A stretch of 64,000 nucleotides of DNA, taken from the NCBI RefSeq assembly GCF_900102785.1, contig NZ_FNGC01000002.1, positions 124,001 to 188,000 on the forward strand. The letters are read 5' to 3'. The notes under the pieces are model-generated. The model was not told the DNA's origin. It was given only the letters and a program-made list of their open reading frames with translations, and did no database searches. Origin of the DNA: Arthrobacter sp. ok362 (GTDB taxonomy: Bacteria > Actinomycetota > Actinomycetes > Actinomycetales > Micrococcaceae). Made by a program: the position numbers and the translations under genes. Of the stretch, positions 50,925 through 59,121 are shown one piece after another. Each line of letters begins with the position of its first letter. Positions within the stretch are counted from its first letter, which is position 1.

Positions 50925-51872
50925 CTAGGCGCGGGAGGTCAGCGTGAGCAGGACGGCTTCGGGCCGGCAGGCGATGCGGACCGGAGCGAAGCGGGAGGTG
51001 CCGATGCCCCCCGAGACGTTCACCGGCGTCGTACTGCCGTTGCTTTCCCAGGCGTGCAGGCCCCGGGCCCGCCAAGAGGGAAGGTCACAGTTGGTGACAA
51101 GTGCCCCGTATCCCGGGACGCAGATCTGTCCGCCGTGGGTGTGGCCGGCCAGGAGGAGGTCGGCGCCGGCTTCGGTGAAGTGGTCGAGGACGCGCTGGTA
51201 GGGAGCGTGCGCCACGGCGATGCGAACATGCGGGTCGGCGTCCCGGCCCTTGGTGCCGCGCGGCCAGCCCGCGTACCGTTCGAGGCGCAGGTGGGGATCG
51301 TCGACGCCGGAGAAATCGAAGCGCATGCCCTTCAGCACCAGGGACTGGCACCGGTTGGTCAGTTCCACCCAGCCTGACATGCCGAACTCGGACCTCAGCC
51401 GGGGCCAGTCGAGTTTCTCCGGTTCTGGGCGCTGGGCCGAGGGGCCGCGCAAATATGAGGCGGGGTTCCTGAAGCTCGGGCCGAAGTAGTCGTTCGAGCC
51501 GGGGACAAACACGCCGGGGAATTCCAGTAGGGGACGCAGGGCCGCCACGAGAGGGTCAACGCCCTTGGCATGGCTGAGGTTATCGCCCGTATTCACCACG
51601 AGGTCGGGCCTCAACTCCGCCAGGGACGACAGCCACCGGGCCTTCCGGTGCTGGCCCGGCACGAAGTGGATGTCGGAGAGGTGCAGGATCCGGAACGGGC
51701 CGAACCCGGCCGGCAGGATGGGAAGAGTCTCCTCCCTGAGCACGAACTGGTTCTTCTCCCACAGCCCGTACCCGGCGGCGGCCGCCCCTGCCGCCGTCCC
51801 GATCGCGGCGGTCACGGCAAAGCCGCGTCCGATGCTTCGAACGCGGCTTGCCAGATGGTTCGCCCAGGTCAT
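50925..51872 (-). CDS. Membrane-anchored metallophosphoesterase
   Basis: 315 aa calcineurin-like phosphoesterase. An N-terminal hydrophobic segment (about 17-37) could anchor it. Metal-site motifs run in order: HLSDIHFVPGQ near 68-78, VVNTGDNLSH near 93, VPGSNDYFGP (GNHD variant, Ser for His position), VAHAPY near 221 and LLAGHTHGGQICVPG near 239. The substrate is unknown; related YkuE-like proteins act on lipid-linked or nucleotide substrates. Gene end 3 bp after the PBP stop region suggests linkage with the PBP gene upstream (gap 3 bp). Confidence 0.88.
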   Translation of the reverse strand: MTWANHLASRVRSIGRGFAVTAAIGTAAGAAAAGYGLWEKNQFVLREETLPILPAGFGPFRILHLSDIHFVPGQHRKARWLSSLAELRPDLVVNTGDNLSHAKGVDPLVAALRPLLEFPGVFVPGSNDYFGPSFRNPASYLRGPSAQRPEPEKLDWPRLRSEFGMSGWVELTNRCQSLVLKGMRFDFSGVDDPHLRLERYAGWPRGTKGRDADPHVRIAVAHAPYQRVLDHFTEAGADLLLAGHTHGGQICVPGYGALVTNCDLPSWRARGLHAWESNGSTTPVNVSGGIGTSRFAPVRIACRPEAVLLTLTSRA

Positions 51873-51875
51873 CGG

Positions 51876-54170
51876 CTACTTCTTGCCGGACGACTTCGTG
51901 GGTGCCGGCTTCGGGTCGGCGGACGGTTGCGTGGCCGGATTGGTGCTCTGTTCCTTCGGAGTGGTGCTCTGTTCCGTCGGGGTGGTGTCCTGAGGCGGTG
52001 CCACGGGCGCCGGACCGTACAGCATGTCCGACGGCGGAGCCGGGAACGGATCGGTGCCGTAGCCGGGCGCGACCTGGGCCATGTAGTTCGAGAACTGCGG
52101 ACCGGCGATCATATAGCCGTCGATGCCCTTGTAAAAGTTGCCGTTGATCGTGACATTCTGCCCGGCGCGCTGCTGGTCGCCCAGGGGATCGCCAAACCAC
52201 GTGGCCGTAGCCAGGCCCCTGGTGTAGCCGGCCACCCAGGTGGAGCTGTTGTTGTCGTTAGTTCCGGTCTTGGCCGCGATGGGGAAGGAGGTCCGGGTCG
52301 AAATCCGGGGCTGGATCAGCGAGCCCGAGCCGCGGTTGAGCACTTCCTGCATGGCGTACGCGACGCCGCGGGCCACCTCGGGCTTGATTGCGTCCCGGCA
52401 GTTGGGTGTCTGGGCCGGCAGCTGGGCCCCCGTCGCGTCCGTCACCGAATCGATGGCGATCGGTTCGCAGTACTTGCCGTCGTTGGCGAAGGTGGCGAAC
52501 GCGCTGGCCATGGTCAGCGGGGCCGTCTGGGTGGCACCGATGAGGTTGGAAAGTCGGGTCATGTTCACTTGGGGGTGGGGATCGTTGGGCTGCGGCAGCC
52601 CGCCATGGATCCCGACGGAGTCGACGACCTTCTGGATCCCGCACAGGTCCAGCTGGGACGCGGACGCGAAGGTGATGGTGTTGATGGAGTTCGCCAGGCC
52701 GTCAAGGACGGACATGTACTTGTAGTGGTTCTCGTCGGCGTTCTGCAGGTCGTGGGTGCCGGCGGTGTCATCGTACGAGTCGGTCGTCGGTGTTGGGCAG
52801 GTGTTCCTCCACGGGAAGCCGGGAGAGTACCGCCGCACGGCGCCGTTGAGCCGCGTGTTCATCGACTTGCCCTCATTGAGCCACTCCGCGAACGTGAAGG
52901 GCTTCATCGTGGAGCCGGGCTGGAAGCCGCCGAGACCGTTGAGGTCATTGCCCTTGGCATCCTGGACGTCCACGTTGAAGTTCTGCACCTGGTTGAACTT
53001 GCCCGGCGCGGGAATGAAGACGGTGTTCTGCGCCATGGAGACGATTTTGCCCGATCCCGGCTGGACGGACACCAGGGACGCGCCCCACTTGTCCGGGTTT
53101 GCGCCGGCGGAACCGTCCACCTGGGCCTGGGCCACGGCCTGGGCCTTGGGGTCCAGGGTGGTCTTGATGGTCAGGCCTCCGCGGAAGATCTTCCGCTCAC
53201 GCTCGGCAGCGTCAGCGCCGTAGGCCGGGTTGTTCAGCAGCAGGTGCACCACGTAGTCGCAGAAATACGGCGCCGTCTTCGAGTACGGGCAACCCTGCCG
53301 GGGCTGGGTGACCTTGGTCGTCACCGGCGTCGCGACCGCTGCGTCGTACTCGGCCTGCTTGATCTTGCCCTGGGTCAGCATCGCATGGAGCACGAGGTCG
53401 CGGCGGACCTTGGCGTTCTCCGGATTAGTGATCGGGTCATAGTACGAAGGGCTGTTCACGACGCCGGCCAGCAGGGCGGCCTGCGGCAGGGTCAGGTTCT
53501 TGGCCGTGGTGCTGAAGAAGAACTTGGAGGCGGCTTCAATGCCGTAGGCGTCACGGTTGAAGAACACGATGTTCAGGTAGCCCTCAAGGATCTGCTCCTT
53601 GGTGAACTTCTTCTCCAGCGCGATGGCCAGCTTCATTTCGCGGAGCTTGTCCCCGACGCCCTTGTTGACGCCGTTGAGGAGGACCTGGTCACCCTTGCCT
53701 TCGGCCTCCAGCGAGGAGTTGATGACGTTGTTGACGTACTGCTGCGTAATGGTGGACGCGCCCTGCTTGTTGCCGCGGGCGGTGCTCACCAGGGCGCGCA
53801 GGATGCCGGTGGTGTCCACGCCGCCGTGCTCGTAGAAGCGGCTGTCCTCGATGGCGATGATCGCGTTCTTGATGTTGGGGGACATCTGGTCCAGCGAGAC
53901 GCGGGTGCGGTTTTCCGTATAGAGGTTGGCGATCACGCTGCCGTCGGCCGCCAGGATCGTGGTCGCCTGGCTGGGCGGATCGACCTTCAGCTCAGCGGGA
54001 AGGGTGTCAAAGAACTGGATCGACCCACTCGCCGCGCTGCCGGAAACGGCCGCCGCGGGGACCAGGAGGCCCGCCACGAGGACGCCACAAATGGCGCTCA
54101 CGCCCAGGAAAAGAAGGATCTTTCCGAGGGTGGTGGCCGTGTCGAATAAAGGGTTCTTGCCAGTCGCCAT
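51876..54170 (-). CDS. Bifunctional class A penicillin-binding protein
   Basis: 764 aa. A short cytoplasmic head and one membrane segment (about 17-40) come first. The glycosyltransferase domain (GT51, about 75-245) has AIEDSRFYEHGGVD, GASTITQQYVNN and EGYLNIVFFNRDAYGIEAA. The transpeptidase domain (about 340-680) has the active Ser in PGSTMKPFTF, SIN in LANSINTITF and KTGTND. The Pro/Thr/Lys-rich tail is extracellular. It polymerises and cross-links peptidoglycan. ATG at 54170 preferred; GTG at 54179 possible. It is likely co-transcribed with the metallophosphatase downstream. Confidence 0.94.
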   Translation of the reverse strand: MATGKNPLFDTATTLGKILLFLGVSAICGVLVAGLLVPAAAVSGSAASGSIQFFDTLPAELKVDPPSQATTILAADGSVIANLYTENRTRVSLDQMSPNIKNAIIAIEDSRFYEHGGVDTTGILRALVSTARGNKQGASTITQQYVNNVINSSLEAEGKGDQVLLNGVNKGVGDKLREMKLAIALEKKFTKEQILEGYLNIVFFNRDAYGIEAASKFFFSTTAKNLTLPQAALLAGVVNSPSYYDPITNPENAKVRRDLVLHAMLTQGKIKQAEYDAAVATPVTTKVTQPRQGCPYSKTAPYFCDYVVHLLLNNPAYGADAAERERKIFRGGLTIKTTLDPKAQAVAQAQVDGSAGANPDKWGASLVSVQPGSGKIVSMAQNTVFIPAPGKFNQVQNFNVDVQDAKGNDLNGLGGFQPGSTMKPFTFAEWLNEGKSMNTRLNGAVRRYSPGFPWRNTCPTPTTDSYDDTAGTHDLQNADENHYKYMSVLDGLANSINTITFASASQLDLCGIQKVVDSVGIHGGLPQPNDPHPQVNMTRLSNLIGATQTAPLTMASAFATFANDGKYCEPIAIDSVTDATGAQLPAQTPNCRDAIKPEVARGVAYAMQEVLNRGSGSLIQPRISTRTSFPIAAKTGTNDNNSSTWVAGYTRGLATATWFGDPLGDQQRAGQNVTINGNFYKGIDGYMIAGPQFSNYMAQVAPGYGTDPFPAPPSDMLYGPAPVAPPQDTTPTEQSTTPKEQSTNPATQPSADPKPAPTKSSGKK

Positions 54171-54207
54171 GTTTTCCACTTTACCGGCAACGACTAGGCT
54201 TTATGTC

Positions 54208-54363
54208 ATGACCAAATGGGAGTACGCCACGATTCCGCTCATTATCCATGCCACGAAGCAGATCCTGGACCAGTGGGGCGAGGACGGCTGGGAACTCGTC
54301 CAGGTTGTTCCTGGCCCGGACGGAAACGGCCTGGTTGCCTACCTGAAGCGGGAGAAGCAGTAG
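54208..54363 (+). CDS. DUF4177 small protein
   Basis: 51 aa: MTKWEYATIPLIIHATKQ, then WGEDGWELVQVVPGPDG and LVAYLKREKQ, which is the DUF4177 pattern (WEY..., GWELV, a final strand). The function is unknown. ATG at 54208, divergent from the PBP gene by 37 bp. RidA starts 2 bp after its stop. A very short 5' leader is likely. Confidence 0.85.
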   Translation: MTKWEYATIPLIIHATKQILDQWGEDGWELVQVVPGPDGNGLVAYLKREKQ

Positions 54364-54365
54364 CC

Positions 54366-54956
54366 ATGAGCACCCCCTCAGAAGCCATTCCGGCCACGCC
54401 GGCGGGCGCGCAAAACGCCTCGGAAAATACCGCCGCCGCGGCGAGCCACGCCACCGGCGCCGGCGTGGCGTCCGCCGTCGAACAGCGTCTGGCCGAACTG
54501 GGCCTGACGCTCCCCGACGTCGCGGCCCCGGTCGCGGCGTATGTTCCGGCCGTCATTTCCGGCAACCATGTCTACACCTCCGGGCAGCTGCCATTCATCA
54601 ACGGCAAGCTCGAGGCCACCGGCAAGGTGTCCGCCGGCTCAGCGGGCGCCGCGGACGAGTCCACGGTGTCCCCGGAAGACGCAAAGGCCTACGCTGCCAT
54701 CTGCGCCGTCAACGCCCTGGCTGCGGTCAAGAGTGTGATCGGCGACCTCGACCGCATCACGCGGATCGTTAAGGTTGTAGGGTTTGTTTCCTCCGACCCA
54801 TCCTTTACCGGCCAGCCCGGTGTCATCAACGGCGCCTCGGAGCTGCTGGGCCAGGTCCTCGGCGACGCCGGCCAGCACGCACGTTCCGCCGTCGGAGTAT
54901 CCGTCCTGCCGCTCGACTCGCCCGTCGAAGTCGAACTGATCGCCGAATTCGCCTAG
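54366..54956 (+). CDS. RidA family protein (YjgF/YER057c/UK114)
   Basis: 196 aa. A 40-residue Ala/Thr-rich head precedes the RidA fold: VEQRLAELGLTLPDV, YVPAVISGNHVYTSGQLPFINGKL, and ARSAVGVSVLPLDSPVEVELIAEFA. The arginine that binds the carboxylate of imine substrates (in HARSAVGV) is present. RidA proteins hydrolyse reactive enamines and imines made by PLP enzymes. Longer than the usual 130 residues because of the head. Starts 2 bp after the DUF4177 stop. Confidence 0.9.
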   Translation: MSTPSEAIPATPAGAQNASENTAAAASHATGAGVASAVEQRLAELGLTLPDVAAPVAAYVPAVISGNHVYTSGQLPFINGKLEATGKVSAGSAGAADESTVSPEDAKAYAAICAVNALAAVKSVIGDLDRITRIVKVVGFVSSDPSFTGQPGVINGASELLGQVLGDAGQHARSAVGVSVLPLDSPVEVELIAEFA

Positions 54957-54972
54957 AAGACCGGTCACTTCG

Positions 54973-55884
54973 TTGCCTCAGTTAACACGTCGCCTGTTCG
55001 TTCTGCCCCCCGATCTCGAGGGAGCAGCACGCAGCTGGATTGAACACGGTGAGCGGACGCCCCGCGCCCCCCGCCTGGCCTCCTCGGTGATCCTCCTGCG
55101 GGACTCGCCCACGGGCCTGGAAACCTGGCTTGGTTACCGGACGGGGTCCTCCCCGCTCGGTGTCCTCGCCTTCCCCGGCGGATCGTTGGATGCGTCCGAC
55201 GACGACGCCGTCGGCTGGCTTGGCCCGTCGCCCCAGCACTGGGCCGAGCAGATGGGGACGTCCGACGTCGGGCTGGCGCGCCGCCACGTCGTCGGCGCGA
55301 TCCGTGAGCTGTTTGAGGAGACCGGCATCCTGCTGGCCGGCCCCGACCTGTCCACCACGGTCGAGGTGACCTCCAGAGCAGACTGGATGCGCGCCCGGGA
55401 AGCCGTGGCGGAGCAGGAGAAATCGTTTACCGACTTGCTCGCCAAGCGCGGGCTCTCGCTGCGCACTGACCTGCTCAAGCCCCTGGTGAACTGGCTCAGC
55501 CCCGATTTTGCGCACCGCCGGTTCAACACCCGCTACTTCGCCGCCACCGTGCCCGTGAACCAGCAGCCCTCGCTGCTGGCGAGCAAGGGCGTGTGGGGCC
55601 GCTGGGTGTGCGTCCGGAAAGTCGTGAGCGAACGGGACGCCACCGTGCTCGGCGACGAGGTGGGCCAGGAGAACACCGTAGGCCGGACCCTGGGCGAACT
55701 CCTGGTGCCCGGCTCCGAGATCATGCTCGAGAAGATGGCCAAGGCCAACGGCTGCATCGCTTACCTCAGCTACAAGCGCAAGGCCCACGTCTACCAGCCG
55801 AAGCTCGTCGAGGAAGAGGGCCGGCTCATGCTCGAAGTTGAAGCCGCCAAGACGATTGCCGGTGAACCACAGCGGGAACGCTAG
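54973..55884 (+). CDS. NUDIX hydrolase
   Basis: 303 aa. The NUDIX box is partly diverged: FPGGSLDASDDD followed by GAIRELFEETGILLAG (REXXEE-like RELFEETG near 112-119). A long C-terminal helical domain follows. Such proteins cleave nucleoside diphosphates linked to another moiety; the substrate is not fixed by the sequence. The start is probably TTG at 54973, 16 bp after RidA, since the conserved beginning LTRRLFVLPPD follows immediately. Array C lies downstream. Confidence 0.87.
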   Translation: MPQLTRRLFVLPPDLEGAARSWIEHGERTPRAPRLASSVILLRDSPTGLETWLGYRTGSSPLGVLAFPGGSLDASDDDAVGWLGPSPQHWAEQMGTSDVGLARRHVVGAIRELFEETGILLAGPDLSTTVEVTSRADWMRAREAVAEQEKSFTDLLAKRGLSLRTDLLKPLVNWLSPDFAHRRFNTRYFAATVPVNQQPSLLASKGVWGRWVCVRKVVSERDATVLGDEVGQENTVGRTLGELLVPGSEIMLEKMAKANGCIAYLSYKRKAHVYQPKLVEEEGRLMLEVEAAKTIAGEPQRER

Positions 55885-55904
55885 GTCCTTGGAACGCTGG
55901 TCGT

Positions 55905-56149
55905 GGGGACTCTGGGGTGGGGACTCTGGGGTGGGGACTCTGGGGTGGGGACATGCCCTTTCCTGGTCCGCACCGCTGGACATGTCCCTCGTTGCCCCGT
56001 GCCGGCCCGGGACATGCTCTTTCCTGGTCCGCACCACTGGGCATGTCCCTCGTTGCCCCGTGCCGGCCCGGGACATGCCCTCCGTTGGCCCTGGCCGCTG
56101 GACATAGTGGCATTATGTCCAGTCCTCGCTGCCGGAGCTGGGCATGTCC
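55905..56149. repeat. Decamer array C with two added tandem repeats
   Basis: GGGGACTCTGGGGT is repeated three times at 55905-55946. Decamers follow at 55949, 55978, 56010, 56039 and 56071 at alternating 29- and 32-bp spacing. Then comes a 21-bp imperfect hairpin from GGACAT (56100) to ATGTCC (56120), and GGGCATGTCC at 56140. 55949-56009 and 56010-56070 are a 61-bp tandem duplication. This fills the 357-bp convergent gap between the NUDIX and crp genes. Confidence 0.92.
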
Positions 56150-56190
56150 CGCGGACAAGAAGGCGGAGGAAGCCGAGGGCATAACGACAG

Positions 56191-56220
56191 AAGGCCGGTC
56201 CCGTTCCCGGGGCCGGCCTT
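56191..56220 (-). terminator. Terminator hairpin downstream of crp
   Basis: A 13-bp stem (AAGGCCGGTCCCG with CGGGGCCGGCCTT, one G-U pair) around a TTCC loop, 21 bp past the crp stop. A short AA/TT edge but no long U-run. Confidence 0.75.
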
Positions 56221-56241
56221 CGTGGTTGCTGCTGGGGATCC

Positions 56242-56919
56242 CTAGCGGGAACGCTGGCGCAGACGCTGCATGTCGAGAATGACGACGGCGCGGGCTTCCA
56301 GGCGCAGCCAGCCGCGCTGCACGAATTCAGCGAGGGCCTTGTTGACCGTTTCACGGGAGGCGCCGACCAGCTGGGCGAGCTCTTCCTGCGTCAATTCGTG
56401 GGCGACCAGGACGCCGTCGGTCGCCGGGCGGCCGAAGCGATCGGCCAGATCCAGCAGTGCCTTGGCCACACGGCCCGGCACGTCGGAGAAGACGAGGTCG
56501 GAGAGGGAATCGTTGGTGCGGCGCAGGCGGCGTGCCAAGGCCTGCAGCAGCTGGGCCGAAACCTCAGGGCGGGTGCGCAAGAGAGCGTTGAGGCTCTCGT
56601 TCTTCAGGCCGGCGAGTCGCGTCTCGGAAACCGCAGTTGCCGTGGCCGTTCGCGGGCTGGGGTCGAACAGCGCCATTTCGCCGAAAAGTTCGCCCGGGCC
56701 GAGGATGGCCAGCAGCGACTCCCGGCCGTCCGGCGACGTGCGGCCGAGCTTCACCTTGCCGGAGACGATGAAGTAGAGCTGGTCACCCTGATCGCCTTCC
56801 CGGAATACCGAGGCACCGCGGGAAAGGTCCACCTCGGTAAGTTCGTCCGTCAGCAGACGGAACGCCTCGTCGTCGAGCGTGGCGAAAAGGGGGGCGCGGC
56901 GCAATACCTCGATATCCAT
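56242..56919 (-). CDS. crp: Crp/Fnr family regulator (GlxR-like)
   Basis: 225 aa. The cyclic-nucleotide-binding barrel (about 1-120) has EGDQGDQLYFIVSGKVKLG and the phosphate-binding cassette LGPGELFGEMALFDPSPRTATATA (about 72-95, with GE and RTA contacts to cAMP). The C-terminal winged helix has LTQEELAQLVGASRETVNKALAEF. It matches the actinobacterial GlxR/Crp type that controls carbon metabolism in response to cAMP. CAGGAG precedes ATG 56919. Confidence 0.93.
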   Translation of the reverse strand: MDIEVLRRAPLFATLDDEAFRLLTDELTEVDLSRGASVFREGDQGDQLYFIVSGKVKLGRTSPDGRESLLAILGPGELFGEMALFDPSPRTATATAVSETRLAGLKNESLNALLRTRPEVSAQLLQALARRLRRTNDSLSDLVFSDVPGRVAKALLDLADRFGRPATDGVLVAHELTQEELAQLVGASRETVNKALAEFVQRGWLRLEARAVVILDMQRLRQRSR

Positions 56920-57133
56920 GAAATCTCCTGACTAGCTGTGTCGGCTGGGGCGCTTCAGCCATTCTTTCAGAATTTTGGAGCTTCTGTGACGTAGTTGGCA
57001 CTGAAACGCCCGAAGGGGCCGAAAGCGCACGGCTCGGGAAGTCCGCGCAGATCCTGTGCAGGCTGGCGGCCGGTCGGCAAACGTTCAGCTTACACCGGTA
57101 GAATCGTCGCTGAACTGTCTGTGAGGAGCCCCG

Positions 57134-58318
57134 GTGTTTGGCTTGACAATTTTGGACCTGGCGTTGGTTGTGGCGCTCTTGTCCTACCTGATCCACGGTC
57201 TTCGCAATGGCTTCCTTGTGACGCTCGGAGGCATCGCGGGATTCGCTGCGGGCGCCGTCGCCGCCTTCGTCTCCGTTCCCATCGTCAGCGGCCTCGTTGA
57301 GGACAGCGGCTGGCGCCTGACGGCAATCGTTGCCACCGCCGTCCTGCTCATGATCGTGGGGAACGGCCTCGGCACCATGATCGGCCGGCAAATCCGCAGC
57401 GTGGTCCCGTTCAGCCCCCTGAGGGCAGTGGACCGCCTCGTGGGCGGGGGCGTGAACGTGGTGGTGTCCGCCCTCGTGATGTCGATGCTGGCGTTCAGCA
57501 TCGGGGCCCTGGGCGTGCCGTTCGTGTCCGAGCAGCTCGCGGAGTCCAAAGTCATCAGGTTCATCGACGGCGCGACGCCGACGCCGGTCAAGGCATCGAT
57601 GGCGCAGCTGCGCTCTGCGGTGATCGGCGACGGCATCCCCACACTGCTGGACGGCTTCGGCCAGAGCCAGCCCGTTGCCATTCCGGACACCAGCACAGAC
57701 ACGCCGGCGCTGAACAAGGCCGCCGCATCCGTACTTAAGATCGCCGGAACTGCCTACCAGTGCGGCCAAAACCAGACCGGAACCGGCTTTGTGGTCGCTC
57801 CCGGGCGGGTGGTGACCAACGCCCACGTGGTTGCCGGAGTCGAGGAACCGGTGGTGGAGACCCCCGGCGGCCGCGCCCTGCCGGGGAGCGTCGTCTACTT
57901 TGACCCCCAGCACGACCTCGCCGTTGTGGCGGTGGATGGCCTGCGCTCGGAACCCCTGGCGCTGGCCGCTGACCTGCCGTCCGGCAGCGCCGCGGCCTTC
58001 GCCGGCTATCCGCACGGCGGGCCCTTCCAGTCCAAACCGGCCACGGTGCAGGACATCGCCACCGTGCTGGTCCCCGACATCTACGGCAATAACGCGTCAC
58101 CCGAGGACGTGTACCGGCTTGCCGGTGACGTACAGCCTGGCAACTCCGGCGGCCCGCTCCTGACCATGAACGGGCAGGTGGCGGGGGTGGTCTTCGCTAA
58201 GGCCACCACCGAGTCCTCACTCGGATTTGCGATCACCATGGCTGACCTCGGCCCGGTGGCAGCCCGGGCGCCGGGTTTGGGCAGTGCCGTCTCGTCCGGA
58301 CAGTGCATCAAGAAATAG
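57134..58318 (+). CDS. marP: MarP-like membrane serine protease
   Basis: 394 aa. Four N-terminal membrane segments (about 5-140, CvpA-like) are followed by a periplasmic chymotrypsin fold from 195. The triad is His231 in VTNAHVVAG, Asp261 in DPQHDLAV and Ser338 in QPGNSGGP. Cys210 and Cys391 can form the disulfide that locks MarP-type proteases. In mycobacteria MarP protects against acid and cleaves a peptidoglycan hydrolase. The start is GTG at 57134 behind TGAGGAG. Confidence 0.92.
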   Translation: MFGLTILDLALVVALLSYLIHGLRNGFLVTLGGIAGFAAGAVAAFVSVPIVSGLVEDSGWRLTAIVATAVLLMIVGNGLGTMIGRQIRSVVPFSPLRAVDRLVGGGVNVVVSALVMSMLAFSIGALGVPFVSEQLAESKVIRFIDGATPTPVKASMAQLRSAVIGDGIPTLLDGFGQSQPVAIPDTSTDTPALNKAAASVLKIAGTAYQCGQNQTGTGFVVAPGRVVTNAHVVAGVEEPVVETPGGRALPGSVVYFDPQHDLAVVAVDGLRSEPLALAADLPSGSAAAFAGYPHGGPFQSKPATVQDIATVLVPDIYGNNASPEDVYRLAGDVQPGNSGGPLLTMNGQVAGVVFAKATTESSLGFAITMADLGPVAARAPGLGSAVSSGQCIKK

Positions 58319-58443
58319 CCGGACTGCCACGCTGAGCCTAGAGCCACGGCTCAGAGCCACTCCAGGCTCTGCCCGTGCCGGTACCACTGCGCCGTTGCCG
58401 AATCGGTGGCCGAGTCCCCGGACGCCGCCGCGGGCTCCGTGGG

Positions 58444-58453
58444 GGACATGCTC
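58444..58453 (+). repeat. Solitary GGACATGCTC decamer at the aroQ stop
   Basis: A single decamer identical to those in array A, overlapping the last base of the aroQ stop on the other strand. It sits in the short convergent gap between the marP-like gene and aroQ. Confidence 0.6.
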
Positions 58454-58928
58454 AGTCCTTGTCCGCGTGCAGTCCGGCGAGGTATTCCACCGCGAAGCGG
58501 TAGCCCAGGATCCCGGCGCCGGCGATCACGGCCTTGCTGATGTCCGAAAGGTAGGAATGGTGCCGGAAGGCCTCGCGGGCGTGAACATTGGTGATGTGCA
58601 CCTCGACCGTCGGCAGGGCAACAGCGGAAATGGCGTCCCGGATGGCCACGGACGTGTGCGTGTAGGCGCCGGCGTTGATCACGATTCCCACCGCCTTCCC
58701 GCGTGCGGCGTGGATGGCGTCCACCAGGGCACCCTCGTGGTTGGACTGGAAGCACTCGACATCCAGGCTGTGTGCCGCGCCGGCATCTTTGGCGAGCTGT
58801 TCGACATCGGCCAGCGTCGCCGTCCCGTATTTCTCCGGCTCGCGCGTGCCGAGCAGGTTCAAATTGGGTCCGTTGAGTACCAGAATGGTGCCGCGGCCTG
58901 CGCCGCTGGCGGGGGTGGCTTCAGTCAT
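58452..58928 (-). CDS. aroQ: Type II 3-dehydroquinate dehydratase
   Basis: 158 aa. [21 protein letters not shown] (about 15-35) carries the catalytic Tyr, [15 protein letters not shown] follows, [17 protein letters not shown] and [18 protein letters not shown] complete the active site (His of VHITN). It dehydrates 3-dehydroquinate to 3-dehydroshikimate in the shikimate pathway; the enzyme forms dodecamers. ATG at 58928 begins a 14-residue head before homology. Confidence 0.95.
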   Translation of the reverse strand: MTEATPASGAGRGTILVLNGPNLNLLGTREPEKYGTATLADVEQLAKDAGAAHSLDVECFQSNHEGALVDAIHAARGKAVGIVINAGAYTHTSVAIRDAISAVALPTVEVHITNVHAREAFRHHSYLSDISKAVIAGAGILGYRFAVEYLAGLHADKD

Positions 58929-59121
58929 GTCTGCAAATCTATCGCGCCGCGGCCCGCATGCGCTGTTCGTTACCGGCGCACCGTTCGCTACGGGGCAGGT
59001 TGCCGGTTGCCCGCTGCGGCGTGGACCCACAGGACCGACGACGACGGCGGCGCGGCCCAGTGGGCAACGCCGCCGCCGGCCCAACGCCGTCGGCAAAACC
59101 CCGTGTCGAAACGCGCGCCGG

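Noticed and set aside
42172..56149. Decamer arrays as CRISPR
   Set aside because: Repeat cores are only 10 bp and palindromic, spacers are 13-22 bp and sometimes duplicated, and no cas gene is present.
42172..56149. Decamer resembles a eukaryotic p53 half-site (RRRCATGYYY)
   Set aside because: Coincidence of a short palindrome; no such regulator exists in bacteria.
56985..57000. TGTGACGTAGTTGGCA upstream of crp as an autoregulatory Crp site
   Set aside because: Only one half-site is good (the second matches 3 of 5), so it was not annotated.
59006..59068. Long-loop inverted repeat GTTGCCCGCTG / CAGTGGGCAAC after acs
   Set aside because: An 11-bp stem with a loop of about 40 bases in very GC-rich DNA is expected by chance; kept out of the features.
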